Positions 13,201 through 19,806 of a stretch of 37,585 nucleotides of DNA are shown piece by piece (the first letter of the stretch is position 1; each line of letters begins with the position of its first letter). The notes under the pieces were generated by a model that was not told the DNA's origin, searched no databases, and saw only the letters and a list, made by a program, of their open reading frames with translations. A program made the position numbers and the translations under genes. This DNA is from Apostichopus parvimensis (lineage: Eukaryota > Echinodermata > Holothuroidea > Aspidochirotida > Stichopodidae), in NCBI GenBank assembly GCA_000934455.1, contig KN889777.1:17105-54689 (forward strand). The letters run 5' to 3'.

Positions 13201-15954
13201 TCCTTGAATGGTAGAGATGGCCGCAAGGTCGAGGATACAAGTTACAAGGTAAGACCAGCTTTTGTCCCCCCTCCCAATAAAAAAACCCCGACATCTATAG
13301 GTGTCCTGAAAACTTACGATACCTGTTCCAGATCTTAGGTGTTTTTGTATGTCACTTTGAAGACACTTGAGTTGTACCTTTTAATAAGATTATCTTGAGT
13401 TTGCTAGATAATGATAAAACATGATACTTTAAATGTTTGAGTTCATCTACTAACCTATACTGATAAATTGGTAAAATGCATGCAACACTGTAGGGGACAA
13501 GATAGTTAACATATATATGTACAGATTTTTCCCGACATATCCTCTCTTTTCCTGTATCACCTGAGTGCCTGTGGTGGATGTACATAATGTGTGAACTTTT
13601 AGTAAGTACCAAAGAGAAAGAGAAACTTGTAAAACATACAGTAGAAGAGCTTTCTTTCCCAACAGTTATTTGACCTAACAATCTACTCCAATCTACTCCA
13701 AAGATGCAAGCTGTCTATAAGCATCAGACCTTCAATGAATCTGATCGTACAAGGCACATATCCCATTTTTAACTTTTCTAAATCGGATAGCTTTTTCATT
13801 TAGGAACCGTTCAAAATCCTTTCGCCCACAAATAGAAAGAGAGAAATGGGAACCTGTAACTAAGTCCCCTTCCCAAAGCTGGGAACAGATGTCCCCCCTT
13901 CCCTACTCTTAGGCATGTCTAAGACACCACTCTCCGATGCTGTGTCTATATGGAACAACCTTATGACAAGGTCGGTACTATAGTGGGTTTCTAACAGATA
14001 GAATTCACAAATTCCAGTCTAACTTGCCATGGTAAACATCTTCCTTGTGTCAGAGATCTCTTCATTTTCAGGTTGAGATTTCGGACAGCTTTAAAACAAA
14101 TTTTTTATTTTGTTATTATTTCTTGTTTTTATGATTTTTTTTATGGCTGTAGACACTTCCAAGGATTCTTAGCAATCTGGCACCAGCTTTCTGTCTGTCT
14201 AATTGTAACTTTGTGGTAGAGAAATCCAAGGATGCTACTGCCAGGGTGGTAGTCTGGCGAGAACTCGGAGTAGCCCGCAGCTACACCATGGAGAACACTT
14301 ACTGTGGCCTTGATCAGGGTCCTTATAAGGTAAGCGATATTCTGTATGGGGCTCACATGTAATACGGCCCTGAAACATTTACGAATGCTATCCTTCCGTA
14401 AATATTCCGGGCAGTATTTTCCTTGTAAGTCACTATAATATTGTAAGAGGATGAGTGGAAGGTTAACTGGGTGATTGATTACGTGACATTAGATGAAAAC
14501 TAAAAGATGGATCCAATTGTTGGACTTCTAATATATTTAAGGGCACTATGGTTTTACAATTTAATAGGCTGAGCAGATTAGTGTTTGAGGTATATTGGTT
14601 TTGTGAAAATCCAAGATTTGTCAAAAGGCAATTTATCGGTGATTTTAATTTTGGTAACTTATTGGTAATTTTATTGCCAAAAATTGAAGAAGTTGGATCT
14701 TTTTGGTGACATTAGCAATATTTGTTGTATTCATTTACATGGTATCAGTTTCATTGTAAAATCTTGTTTTACCTTAATTTATTCTTTAATCTATTCAAGT
14801 ACATGGAAAACCTTGGAATCATCTACGTAGCTGGAAGCATAACTTTTAAAGAGGATTTCTTCAAATATCAAACCTCATTTAAAAATGAAAAATCCTGCTG
14901 TGTTTACATGTATCTCTTTCTTTATTGAAAAAGTGGTTCAAAGTGGATAGTGGAATTGATCAACAGAAGGAGATGTTGATGTGAAGAAGGGAAAAACAGA
15001 ACTTTCCTCCTAACAAAGTTTTTCATAAATATTTTGCTTTATGTTAACCTTGTTAAGTACTCATCATTCCCTGCTTTGTTTCTGCGTCTAGGGTCGTCAG
15101 GTTACCACGGAGATGCTTGAAGAAATGGGTCAGAAGTTTTGTGAAGGTTTATTGAAGCTTGCCCTCAGGGGGCAATCTCCGACACCAGGTGTGGTGAAAG
15201 TACCGTCAGCTGGTGACCTGGAGGGAGGGAAGAGATCAGGAGAGTGTGAGAGGTAAGACAATAGGAAAGAACAATAGCTTGTTAAGTTCTTAAAAGTGAG
15301 GAAAGTCTTAAGTCTTAAGTTCATCTTCAGATGAATCAGAGTTGGTTTTTCAGGATCTTGTAGGATGTTGAGATGACTAATGTCTTGTGGAATCAATCGA
15401 AAACTGTCGCTGAGTTAGTCTAACAGATGAACATGTCATTTACAGTAAGTAAGTCACAATTCAAATTCTACCAAGTCACAATTCTAAGTTCTACTAAGTC
15501 ACAATTCTAAGTTCTACTAAGTCACAATTCTAAGTTCTACTAAGCTGGCCGCTCTCATGTTTAAATGTTACCTGCCTCGAGTTCAACATATCTTACTTAT
15601 CTTTCTGTCAAGTTACCATCCAATCAGATTATATACTGTTAGGTTACCTATATAGTGTGAAATTACCTAAGAGGTCTAGTTTAACCTATGCATTGCATCA
15701 TACTGTTAGGTTACCTATATATAATGAGGAGACAGTTGAGTGGCTCTACCAGAGAGGTATTTCTTCCTTCACCGTTATCTTGTATCATTTGTAGATCTCT
15801 TCAAACCAAAGAAGATATAGACAGCTCCATCAGTGATGAAGATAACAACGGCTTTGAAGCTACATCATCTCTCCACGATGGGTTAGACTACAGCATTGAA
15901 TCGGCCTCGGATGATCACACACCACGCCCATTAGGAGGAGACAAGGTTGCTTGA
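1072..15954 (+). CDS. AGTPBP1: Cytosolic carboxypeptidase 1 (tubulin deglutamylase), 3' 17 exons of the gene
   Basis: M14-family zinc carboxypeptidase that, in studied animals, trims glutamates from polyglutamylated tubulin and some C-terminal glutamates in the cytosol. Exons, each read with GT/AG sites: 1072-1218, 2297-2377, 3381-3527, 3875-3954, 4613-4720, 5968-6725, 7034-7189, 7751-7838, 8998-9154, 10074-10303, 11291-11447, 11768-11948, 12726-12855, 13102-13248, 14153-14329, 15092-15252, 15795-15954. Together they make 3065 nt, which is 2 nt closing a split codon plus 1021 codons including TGA, with no internal stop. Domain order is ARM-like N-terminal region, acidic linker, basic Ser/Lys insert, CCP N-domain, M14 catalytic domain, acidic tail. 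Zinc motif HPGE (exon 12), DFHGHS (exon 14) and YTMEN (exon 15) are intact, so an active enzyme is expected. Human CCP1 is about 1226 residues, so roughly the first few hundred residues are missing to the left. CCP1 is preferred over the related CCP4 because of the [10 protein letters not shown] segment and the acidic DDVIDESDD stretch, recalled from the family. Confidence 0.95.
1480..1575 (+). other. Partial duplicate of the preceding AGTPBP1 exon, open and phase compatible
   Basis: Positions from 1498 onward repeat 1141-1235 at an offset of 357 bp, including the donor and the start of the intron. In the matching frame the copy reads [19 protein letters not shown] and then KNITNL, with no stop, and ends at gtaagg in phase 1 like the original. 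A possible acceptor (gtacag) at 1474-1479 would give a 96-nt exon that is also phase 1 at both ends. The upstream tract is A-rich rather than pyrimidine-rich, so the acceptor is weak. It could be an alternative exon or simply a young relic; expression is not shown by the sequence. Confidence 0.6.
2297..2377 (+). CDS. AGTPBP1: AGTPBP1 exon: KSGRKAF segment
   Basis: This 81-nt exon follows a CT-rich tract ending tatcag and ends at gtgagt, phase 1 at both ends. Joined to the previous A it reads [18 protein letters not shown], very close to the segment I recall from vertebrate CCP1. It closes the armadillo-like region that precedes the acidic linker. Confidence 0.93.
2437..2930. repeat. About 174-bp tandem repeat in an AGTPBP1 intron
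   Basis: The word cttgtactcgtatg occurs at 2561 and 2735, and the following ~110 bp are similar (tcagtactcataatcacct, gatttgaacttgtacca, taggtacctgtgcaagat). Partial copies flank these at about 2437-2555 and 2880-2930. The intron (2378-3380) also holds a G-rich run at 3175-3206. No exon-like sequence was seen. Confidence 0.8.
3175..3206 (+). other. Potential G-quadruplex run in an intron
   Basis: GGGG followed by GGGTGGGTGGGTGAGTGGGAGGGG satisfies the usual four-run, short-loop pattern on the + strand, so the pre-mRNA could also fold. It lies about 170 bp upstream of the exon at 3381. Confidence 0.45.
3381..3527 (+). CDS. AGTPBP1: AGTPBP1 exon: [10 protein letters not shown] segment
   Basis: The acceptor is a T-rich run ending cccctag and the donor is gtgagt; the 147-nt exon is phase 1 at both ends. 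It reads [19 protein letters not shown] and then [19 protein letters not shown]. The CFPKNRLP...PTIKS..FHF core is a recognisable signature of CCP1 and separates it from the shorter CCPs that lack this N-terminal extension. Confidence 0.94.
3875..3954 (+). CDS. AGTPBP1: AGTPBP1 exon: acidic linker start
   Basis: An 80-nt exon after tttcacag, entering in phase 1 and leaving in phase 0 at a weak donor (gtcaga). It encodes [20 protein letters not shown] and then PPASKE, matching the acidic DDVVDESDD stretch of vertebrate CCP1. The weak donor could allow variable use of this exon end. Confidence 0.9.
3955..4612 (+). other. AGTPBP1 intron with a candidate 67-nt unused or poison exon
   Basis: This intron holds a splice-site-bounded segment at 4062-4128 (acceptor gctatccag, donor cagag/gtatgt). 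Its inclusion between two phase-0 exons would shift the frame and meet TAG after four codons. The rest is AT-rich with an A15-type run near 4249 and nothing else recognisable. Confidence 0.3.
4613..4720 (+). CDS. AGTPBP1: AGTPBP1 exon: acidic linker, MYQEFF segment
   Basis: A 108-nt exon, phase 0 at both ends, between ccacgcag and gtaaac. It reads [20 protein letters not shown] and then [16 protein letters not shown]. The TxxDLxMY...F.EL pattern resembles the vertebrate CCP1 segment following the acidic run. Being symmetric, it could be skipped without a frameshift. Confidence 0.88.
4721..5249 (+). other. AGTPBP1 intron, unique part
   Basis: Ordinary intron sequence before the minisatellite. 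I see no exon, RNA gene or transposon here. Confidence 0.4.
5250..5912. repeat. 47-bp minisatellite with 95-bp higher-order structure
   Basis: Fourteen or so units start with ggccagcatctagt (5252, 5299, 5347, 5394 and so on, spacing 47-48). From about 5500 to 5860 two unit types alternate: one with agcatctagttacttagcag and caactttcactc-like endings, the other with agcatgtagtaaccaagcag and ataggtttctctc. This gives a 95-bp higher-order repeat of about four copies. The array ends about 55 bp before the acceptor of the long exon at 5968. Confidence 0.93.
5968..6725 (+). CDS. AGTPBP1: AGTPBP1 long exon with Ser/Lys-rich basic insert
   Basis: A 758-nt exon, the longest in the gene, opening in phase 0 after tgtccag and closing in phase 2 at gtgag. 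It begins [15 protein letters not shown] and ends in a conserved block, [20 protein letters not shown], which corresponds to the YPDYFGH...KEPILERP block of vertebrate CCP1. Between them, at about 6205-6440, lies a basic low-complexity segment rich in Ser, Lys and Arg (for example [19 protein letters not shown]). I do not recall this from vertebrate CCP1. Two internal GTAAGT sequences (6203 and 6215) are potential donors. A 47-bp minisatellite ends about 55 bp before the exon. Confidence 0.93.
7034..7189 (+). CDS. AGTPBP1: AGTPBP1 exon: start of the CCP N-domain
   Basis: The 156-nt exon follows tctttttcag and ends at gtaagt, phase 2 at both ends. It reads [20 protein letters not shown] and then VVFDLDG, matching the QDIERLI...DRVVYDLDN segment of CCP1. 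The VVxDLD motif is typical of the entry into the CCP-specific N-domain. Confidence 0.93.
7190..7750 (+). other. AGTPBP1 intron with irregular TG-rich repeats
   Basis: Between about 7306 and 7400 the words gtattgtat and gtgtggcagtgcctt recur imperfectly, and similar ttgtattgtattgcattgca sequence follows near 7521. Nothing coding was recognised. Confidence 0.45.
7751..7838 (+). CDS. AGTPBP1: AGTPBP1 exon: N-domain, GNLRKAVQ
   Basis: This 88-nt exon is bounded by tttcattag and gtaata, entering phase 2 and leaving phase 0. It encodes [20 protein letters not shown] sequence ([11 protein letters not shown] at its end). FESGNLRK is a hallmark of the cytosolic carboxypeptidase N-domain. Confidence 0.94.
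7994..8060 (+). mobile_element. Possible pogo/Tc1-like transposon end
   Basis: The sequence TACAGTAAAACCTGTTTTAT and the following gccaggctacgaatattgg resemble the terminus of a TA-inserting DNA transposon. No matching opposite end was found in this intron, so it may be a solo or truncated end. The rest of the intron 7839-8600 has no recognised content. Confidence 0.3.
8600..8812 (+). pseudogene. Decayed tandem copy of an AGTPBP1 intron/exon segment
   Basis: This stretch aligns with about 8838-9092, which includes the start of the exon at 8998. Shared landmarks are ttccctgcccca (8626 and 8865) and gaattNtctaNNcttc (8705 and 8940), giving offsets of 235-239. The copy lacks about 44 bp spanning the splice acceptor and the first codons. 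It resumes at 8752 as [12 protein letters not shown] and then hits TAA at 8788-8790. It is a dead exon fragment, not a usable exon. Confidence 0.75.
8998..9154 (+). CDS. AGTPBP1: AGTPBP1 exon: N-domain, [11 protein letters not shown]
   Basis: A 157-nt exon between ttttgtag and gtaagt, phase 0 to phase 1. It reads [20 protein letters not shown] and then [20 protein letters not shown], the conserved EYDL.L..D.N...HxQWFYF block of the CCP N-domain. A decayed partial copy of the intron and exon lies about 235 bp upstream (see 8600-8812). Confidence 0.95.
9155..10073 (+). other. AGTPBP1 intron, nothing recognised
   Basis: AT-rich intron. An open stretch at 9400-9609 has no family signature and no splice context. 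A TGACGTCA word lies near 9478. Confidence 0.35.
10074..10303 (+). CDS. AGTPBP1: AGTPBP1 exon: end of N-domain
   Basis: A 230-nt exon, phase 1 to phase 0, after ataaacaag and before gtatgt. It reads [18 protein letters not shown], then [16 protein letters not shown] and [15 protein letters not shown], ending [14 protein letters not shown]. The G..CYYKN, KSYYT and AYHFPYTY motifs are diagnostic for cytosolic carboxypeptidases. Confidence 0.96.
10304..11290 (+). other. AGTPBP1 intron, nothing recognised
   Basis: Ordinary AT-rich intron without exon-like, tRNA-like or transposon-like sequence that I could support. Confidence 0.35.
11291..11447 (+). CDS. AGTPBP1: AGTPBP1 exon: linker into the catalytic domain
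   Basis: A 157-nt exon, phase 0 to phase 1, between ttcattcag and gtaagc. It reads [20 protein letters not shown] and then [19 protein letters not shown], equivalent to the CETLSGN.CPLVTITA segment that opens the M14 carboxypeptidase fold. Confidence 0.95.
11768..11948 (+). CDS. AGTPBP1: AGTPBP1 exon: M14 zinc motif HPGE
   Basis: A 181-nt exon, phase 1 to phase 2, between cgtgtag and gtaggt. It carries [19 protein letters not shown], where the His and Glu of HPGE are the first two zinc ligands of the M14 fold, followed by [18 protein letters not shown] (the last codon is completed by the next exon). Both zinc ligands are present. Confidence 0.97.
11949..12725 (+). other. AGTPBP1 intron with C-rich runs
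   Basis: Contains pyrimidine and C-rich tracts (about 12095-12125 and 12207-12224) and otherwise unremarkable sequence. Confidence 0.35.
12726..12855 (+). CDS. AGTPBP1: AGTPBP1 exon: substrate-binding Asn-Arg motif
   Basis: A 130-nt exon, phase 2 to phase 0, between cattacag and gtaaga. It reads [20 protein letters not shown] and then [15 protein letters not shown]. The Asn-Arg of EDLNR matches the residues that contact the C-terminal carboxylate of the substrate in M14 peptidases. Confidence 0.96.
13102..13248 (+). CDS. AGTPBP1: AGTPBP1 exon: third zinc ligand DFHGHS
   Basis: A 147-nt exon, phase 0 at both ends, between catggcag and gtaaga. It reads [20 protein letters not shown], where the first His of HGHS is the third zinc ligand. 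The following loop, [20 protein letters not shown], differs in sequence from what I recall of the vertebrate loop (KETVWHTNDN region) and is the least conserved part of the catalytic domain here. Confidence 0.96.
13249..14152 (+). other. AGTPBP1 intron, mostly unremarkable
   Basis: Includes a short direct repeat of caatctactc near 13679-13700. The acceptor for the next exon is preceded by a long T-rich tract (14100-14140). Confidence 0.35.
14153..14329 (+). CDS. AGTPBP1: AGTPBP1 exon: catalytic Glu
   Basis: A 177-nt exon, phase 0 at both ends, between tggctgtag and gtaagc. It reads [20 protein letters not shown], then [20 protein letters not shown] and [15 protein letters not shown]. The Glu of YTMEN is at the position of the general-base glutamate of M14 carboxypeptidases, and is intact. 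Confidence 0.96.
14330..15091 (+). other. AGTPBP1 intron, nothing recognised
   Basis: AT-rich intron with no supported feature. Confidence 0.35.
15092..15252 (+). CDS. AGTPBP1: AGTPBP1 exon: C-terminal end of the catalytic domain
   Basis: A 161-nt exon, phase 0 to phase 2, between tgcgtctag and gtaaga. It reads [20 protein letters not shown] and then LKLALRGQ, matching the ELEEMG.KFC.GLL helix that ends the fold. The remaining [18 protein letters not shown] looks disordered. Confidence 0.95.
15443..15545. repeat. 23-bp tandem repeat in the last AGTPBP1 intron
   Basis: About four copies of the unit aagtcacaattctaagttct plus act. A second small duplication, tactgttaggttacctatat, follows at about 15634 and 15700 in the same intron. 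Confidence 0.85.
15795..15954 (+). CDS. AGTPBP1: AGTPBP1 terminal exon with stop
   Basis: A 160-nt terminal coding part, entering in phase 2 after catttgtag. It is acidic ([14 protein letters not shown]) with [11 protein letters not shown], resembling the VDYSAESNDE motif near the C-terminus of vertebrate CCP1. The frame closes at TGA (15952-15954) after GGDKVA. The last AAG/GTTGCT could in principle be a donor but is a poor match, so this is taken as the last coding exon. Confidence 0.88.
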
Positions 15955-16181
15955 ATTTAGGAGGTATAAAGACTGGTCTTATTGCTGATAACTATGTAAC
16001 AAGTTACAGATGACTGAAGTTTATTACTAGTGATTATCTTTGTTGTGAAACTGATTGAACCTGATAGATTCTCAGAAATGACTAAGATCCGATTGAATAT
16101 TGTCATAGTGTAGATTTCTATCTTCATACTGTTTTCAGAGGACTGAGTCCTTCATACAGAATTGTGCTGATTTAATCTATC

Positions 16182-16950
16182 AGTAACACATAAATATGTA
16201 TCATTAACACCGACATTTATCTGTGATTAATGATTCTGATCCAGGACTGATCTGGCTTTGAATGACTGGAATGTAGTCACTGATTTCTGATCCATCTGTA
16301 CTAACATAAGAAATGTATCATTAATACAGACAGTTATCCATGATTATTGATTCTGATCTAGGGCTGATCCAGCTATGAATGACTGGAATGTAGTCACTGA
16401 TTCTGATCCATCTGTACTAACATAAGAATGTATCATTTATACAGACAGTTATCTATGATTAATGATTCTGATCCAGCGCTGATCCAGCTATGAATGACTG
16501 GAATGTAGTCACTGATTCTGATCCATCAGTACTTACATAGTAATGTATCATTAATAATGACAGTTATTCATGATTAATGATTCTGATCCAGGGCTGATCC
16601 AGCTATGAATGACTGGAATGTAGTCACTGATTCTGATCCATTAGTACTTACATAGTAATGTATCATTAATACAGACAGTTATCCATGATTAATGATTTTG
16701 ATCCAAAGCTGATCCAACTATAAATGACTGGAATGTAGTCACTGATTTTGATCCACCAGTACTTACTTAGTAATGTATCATTAATACAGACAGTTATCCA
16801 TGATTAATGATTCTTGATCCAGGGCTGATCCAGATATGAATGACTGGAATGTAGTCACTGATTCTGATCCACCAGTACTCACATATTAATGTATCTATCC
16901 TGACAGTTATCCATTTTTAACGATTCTGCTCGGGACTGATCCGCAGCTAT
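16182..16950. repeat. 115-bp minisatellite, about 6.6 copies
   Basis: The landmark aatgactggaatgtagtcac recurs at 16261, 16378, 16493, 16608, 16723 and 16839, spacing 115-117. Each unit also contains the word tgatccagNNctgatccag, and units differ by a few percent. It begins about 230 bp after the AGTPBP1 stop, so it is probably transcribed in the 3' UTR. Confidence 0.95.
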
Positions 16951-17399
16951 AAATTGAAATTGAAAGTATTATTTGCAATGTTCCCTACACCTTGATCCAA
17001 AGACACGGCACCTTTGGTATGATTACTTTATGAAACAAATTTAACCCTTTTTTTATCTTATATGTATCTGACATGTATATGCCAATTATATGCCAAGTGT
17101 TTCCATAGCTATTCTTCAGTAAGTGATAAATCTGAGAGGGAATAATTTTTAGAGTAAGACCTAGCTGCCAAAGTGAATAGTAACCTATGCAATGTTGTCA
17201 GTGAGTACAGAGTATCGTGAAATCTTTTCAATGTCGTTTTCCATTAAAGCTTAACTGTTTTCGCTTTGACTATGCAAGTACTTTAATGACTTAGTTAAAC
17301 TGCCCCTTTTGTACTCTTTTTTTTATTTGTTGGAAAAAAGCGTGCTTGAGTTTTTAAGAGCTGCTTTTGCCGTGAATGGGTTTGTTCACCAGGGAAAAT

Positions 17400-17790
17400 T
17401 CTCTCTTTGGTTGAAGCTCCTTTGATGCTGTCAGTAACTTATTTGAGGGTTCAAGTTGACTTTAGATGTAACTGTAGAGTTGGATATGAGATGAAAGGGA
17501 ATTTTGTTTGGTGTAATATCTGGTGGAAGCAATCTGTACCACTTCTGCCGACCTGTAGTGATGAAAAGGACCGGTGGGTGGGGGTGGAGGAGGGGGGCTT
17601 CTGTCTTTGGTGGAGCTTTGCTTTTATATGTTCAGCAACTTATTTGGGATTTTAACTCGACTGTAGATGTACAGCTGGGTATGAGATGACAAGGAAAATT
17701 GTCTGGTGGGTGCATTGGTCACCACTTCAGCCAACCTTCATTGCTGAAAGGACCAATAGGAGTGAGGATGGGGTGGGCGGGGGAGGGTGT
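17400..17790. repeat. Diverged 200-bp tandem duplication in the presumed 3' UTR
   Basis: Copy one (about 17407-17590) and copy two (about 17607-17790) align at an offset of 201: cagtaacttatttg with cagcaacttatttg, gatatgagatgaaagg with gtatgagatgacaagg, and accacttctgccgacct with accacttcagccaacct. Confidence 0.75.
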
Positions 17791-19091
17791 TACTGGACAG
17801 CCAAGTAGTGTCATTGTTGCTAGTTATGGCTTCTTCTGCTTTAAGACTGTAAAATAGTTTTATTGAAGATGATAATTGTTTCTACATGATACCCAGCAGC
17901 ACTATGTAAACTTAGCATTAAGCTTCTAGGTGAATAGGACAGATCATTATTAAATATTTTTGTTTATTTGAGATTTGCCCAGTTTCTATCACTTTTGCAG
18001 AAATCGGATTTGAAATGTCACTGCATTTGAAACAGTGAAATATTGTATTGCAAAAAAAGAAGGAAAAATTGACTTACAGTTGAAATACTGTACAGTTTAA
18101 AATTGTGTTCAGTGTCAGGATTAGTCTAGAATATTGATCATTATTTGTAAGAAATATTAAAAAATAAATTATTAACCTAGTTAAGTTTAAATGATATAAA
18201 AGATTAGAACTAAAAATTATCATTTCTATTTGAAGACCGTAATGGATATTATTTTTTTCAGAAAGACTTGAACTATTACTGTAGTTGAAATAGTGAGATA
18301 TTGTACAGCTGCAAGAAGAAGAAATTGACTTTTTGTTTTGTAAACAAATTACATTCCTTTCCAATGTGTGTGTGCCTTAAATTTGTAAATCAAATTAAAG
18401 TATTTAGTGTGCAAAATTTGTCCAAGATGTTTCTTTACATTTCATGACAATGTAAATAACATATAGATATATAGTCATTTTTTCCCTAGAATGTTGAATT
18501 TTAGTTATTTAGTGATCAGTTAAATACTAAAAGTGGGAGTGTATGAATAGCTGTCATATTGTGTGTTCAGAGGTTTCCTGCTTGTGAACCTTTTGAAATT
18601 TTATTTTGCCGTGAGCTTGGTTTTCGTTTTCATTGCTTGAAGACGTTAATTATATCTTTCGCTATATCTGTCAGATTTTTATGCATTTTTTACTTATTTG
18701 TTATTAAGTTTGTAAGGTTCCCCTCCTTTTGATGAAGTGCTATTTTTTTTTTTTCATTTTTACTCTTTCCTCCATCCAAACAATCTCTAAGTAATATGTG
18801 ACTAATCTGACTGGAACTTAAAATTAAGAAGAAAATTAACAGAGTACTAAAAAATGTTGTATTTCATGATGATATTTTATGCATTGTTCATATACATATC
18901 AAGTTTTCATTCTCAAAGAATGTAGATATCAAGTGGATCTCTTGTTCTGTGATGGTGAGACATGATTAATGTGTTGTTTGTGTACATAATGATTTGTATG
19001 CAGCACAGAAATAGGCGGTACAAGAACACATCTTTTGTTTTCTTTTTTTTAATACCTGACTTTGGGACATTCGTTTCATATGCTGATATCA

Positions 19092-19097
19092 AATAAA
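19092..19097 (+). terminator. Candidate AGTPBP1 polyadenylation signal
   Basis: Canonical AATAAA followed within 30 bases by a U/GU-rich element. It is the best combined signal downstream of the stop codon, but earlier sites such as 18163 could also be used. Confidence 0.4.
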
Positions 19098-19384
19098 ACC
19101 CACTTTGATTGTTGTTTTAATTATTAAAATGATAGATGGTTCATGTTTGCAGGCATTGTAATCTTATGCATATTTTTTTTATAATTTATTATGTAATTTA
19201 GGGTCAAGTCGTTCTGTCAATTAGGAAATATTAATAAAAGTAAATAATGAAAAATATTACTGCATTCTTCATTTTGCATTGTAAGATATCATTATTCAGG
19301 TACCTGGCTGTATTGATTTATTCATGCTTTTATTTTCAGACAAGTCACCGAAGATAGAGAGCCTGAGCATGTGACAAAACCAAA

Positions 19385-19806
19385 CAGCATGATGCCCCCT
19401 CAACCCCAGTACCCCCTCTCAACCCAGTTCCCTCTCAACCCCAGTCCCCTCTCAACCCCAGTCCCCTCTCAAACCCAATCCCCTCTCAACTCCAGTCCCC
19501 TCTCAACTCCAGTCCCCTCTCAACTCCAGTCCCCTCTCAACCCCTGTTCCCCTCTTAACCCCAGTTGCCCCTCTCAATCCCAGTTGCCTTTCAACCCAAG
19601 CGCCCCCTCTCAACCCCAGTTCCCTCTCAACCCCAGTTCCCTCTCAATCCCAGATCCCTCTCAATCCCGGTTCCCTCTCAACCCCGGTTCCCTCTCAACC
19701 CCGGTTCCCTCTCAACCCCAGATACCTCTCAACCCCAGATACCTCTCAACCCCATTTCCCCCTCTTAGCCCCAGATCCATCTCAACCCCAGGTCCATCTC
19801 AACCCT
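19385..19806. repeat. C-rich 17-bp minisatellite, about 24 copies
   Basis: The unit is close to CCCCAGTTCCCTCTCAA. Because 17 is not a multiple of three and the unit has no stop, all three + frames read the same 17-residue peptide cycle (PQFPLNPSSLSTPVPSQ). The open frames here are therefore a by-product of the repeat. The minus strand carries regularly spaced GGGG and GGG runs. A splice-acceptor-like tattttcag lies at 19331-19339, just upstream, but no donor pairs with it convincingly. Confidence 0.93.

Larger units (their letters stand above)
15955..19097 (+). other. Probable long 3' UTR of AGTPBP1
   Basis: No conserved coding segment is visible. AATAAA occurs at 18163-18168 and, more convincingly, at 19092-19097, where it is followed by a T/GT-rich stretch (tttgattgttgtttt). 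Another AATAAA lies at 19233-19238. The stretch includes a 115-bp tandem repeat (16182-16950) and a diverged 200-bp duplication (17400-17790). The true cleavage site is not known. Confidence 0.5.

Noticed and set aside
15945..19345. Splice from AAG/GTTGCT in the last AGTPBP1 exon to the acceptor at 19339
   Set aside because: The donor is poor (GTTGCT), and the joined frame would end after five codons. The in-exon TGA gives a sensible C-terminus.
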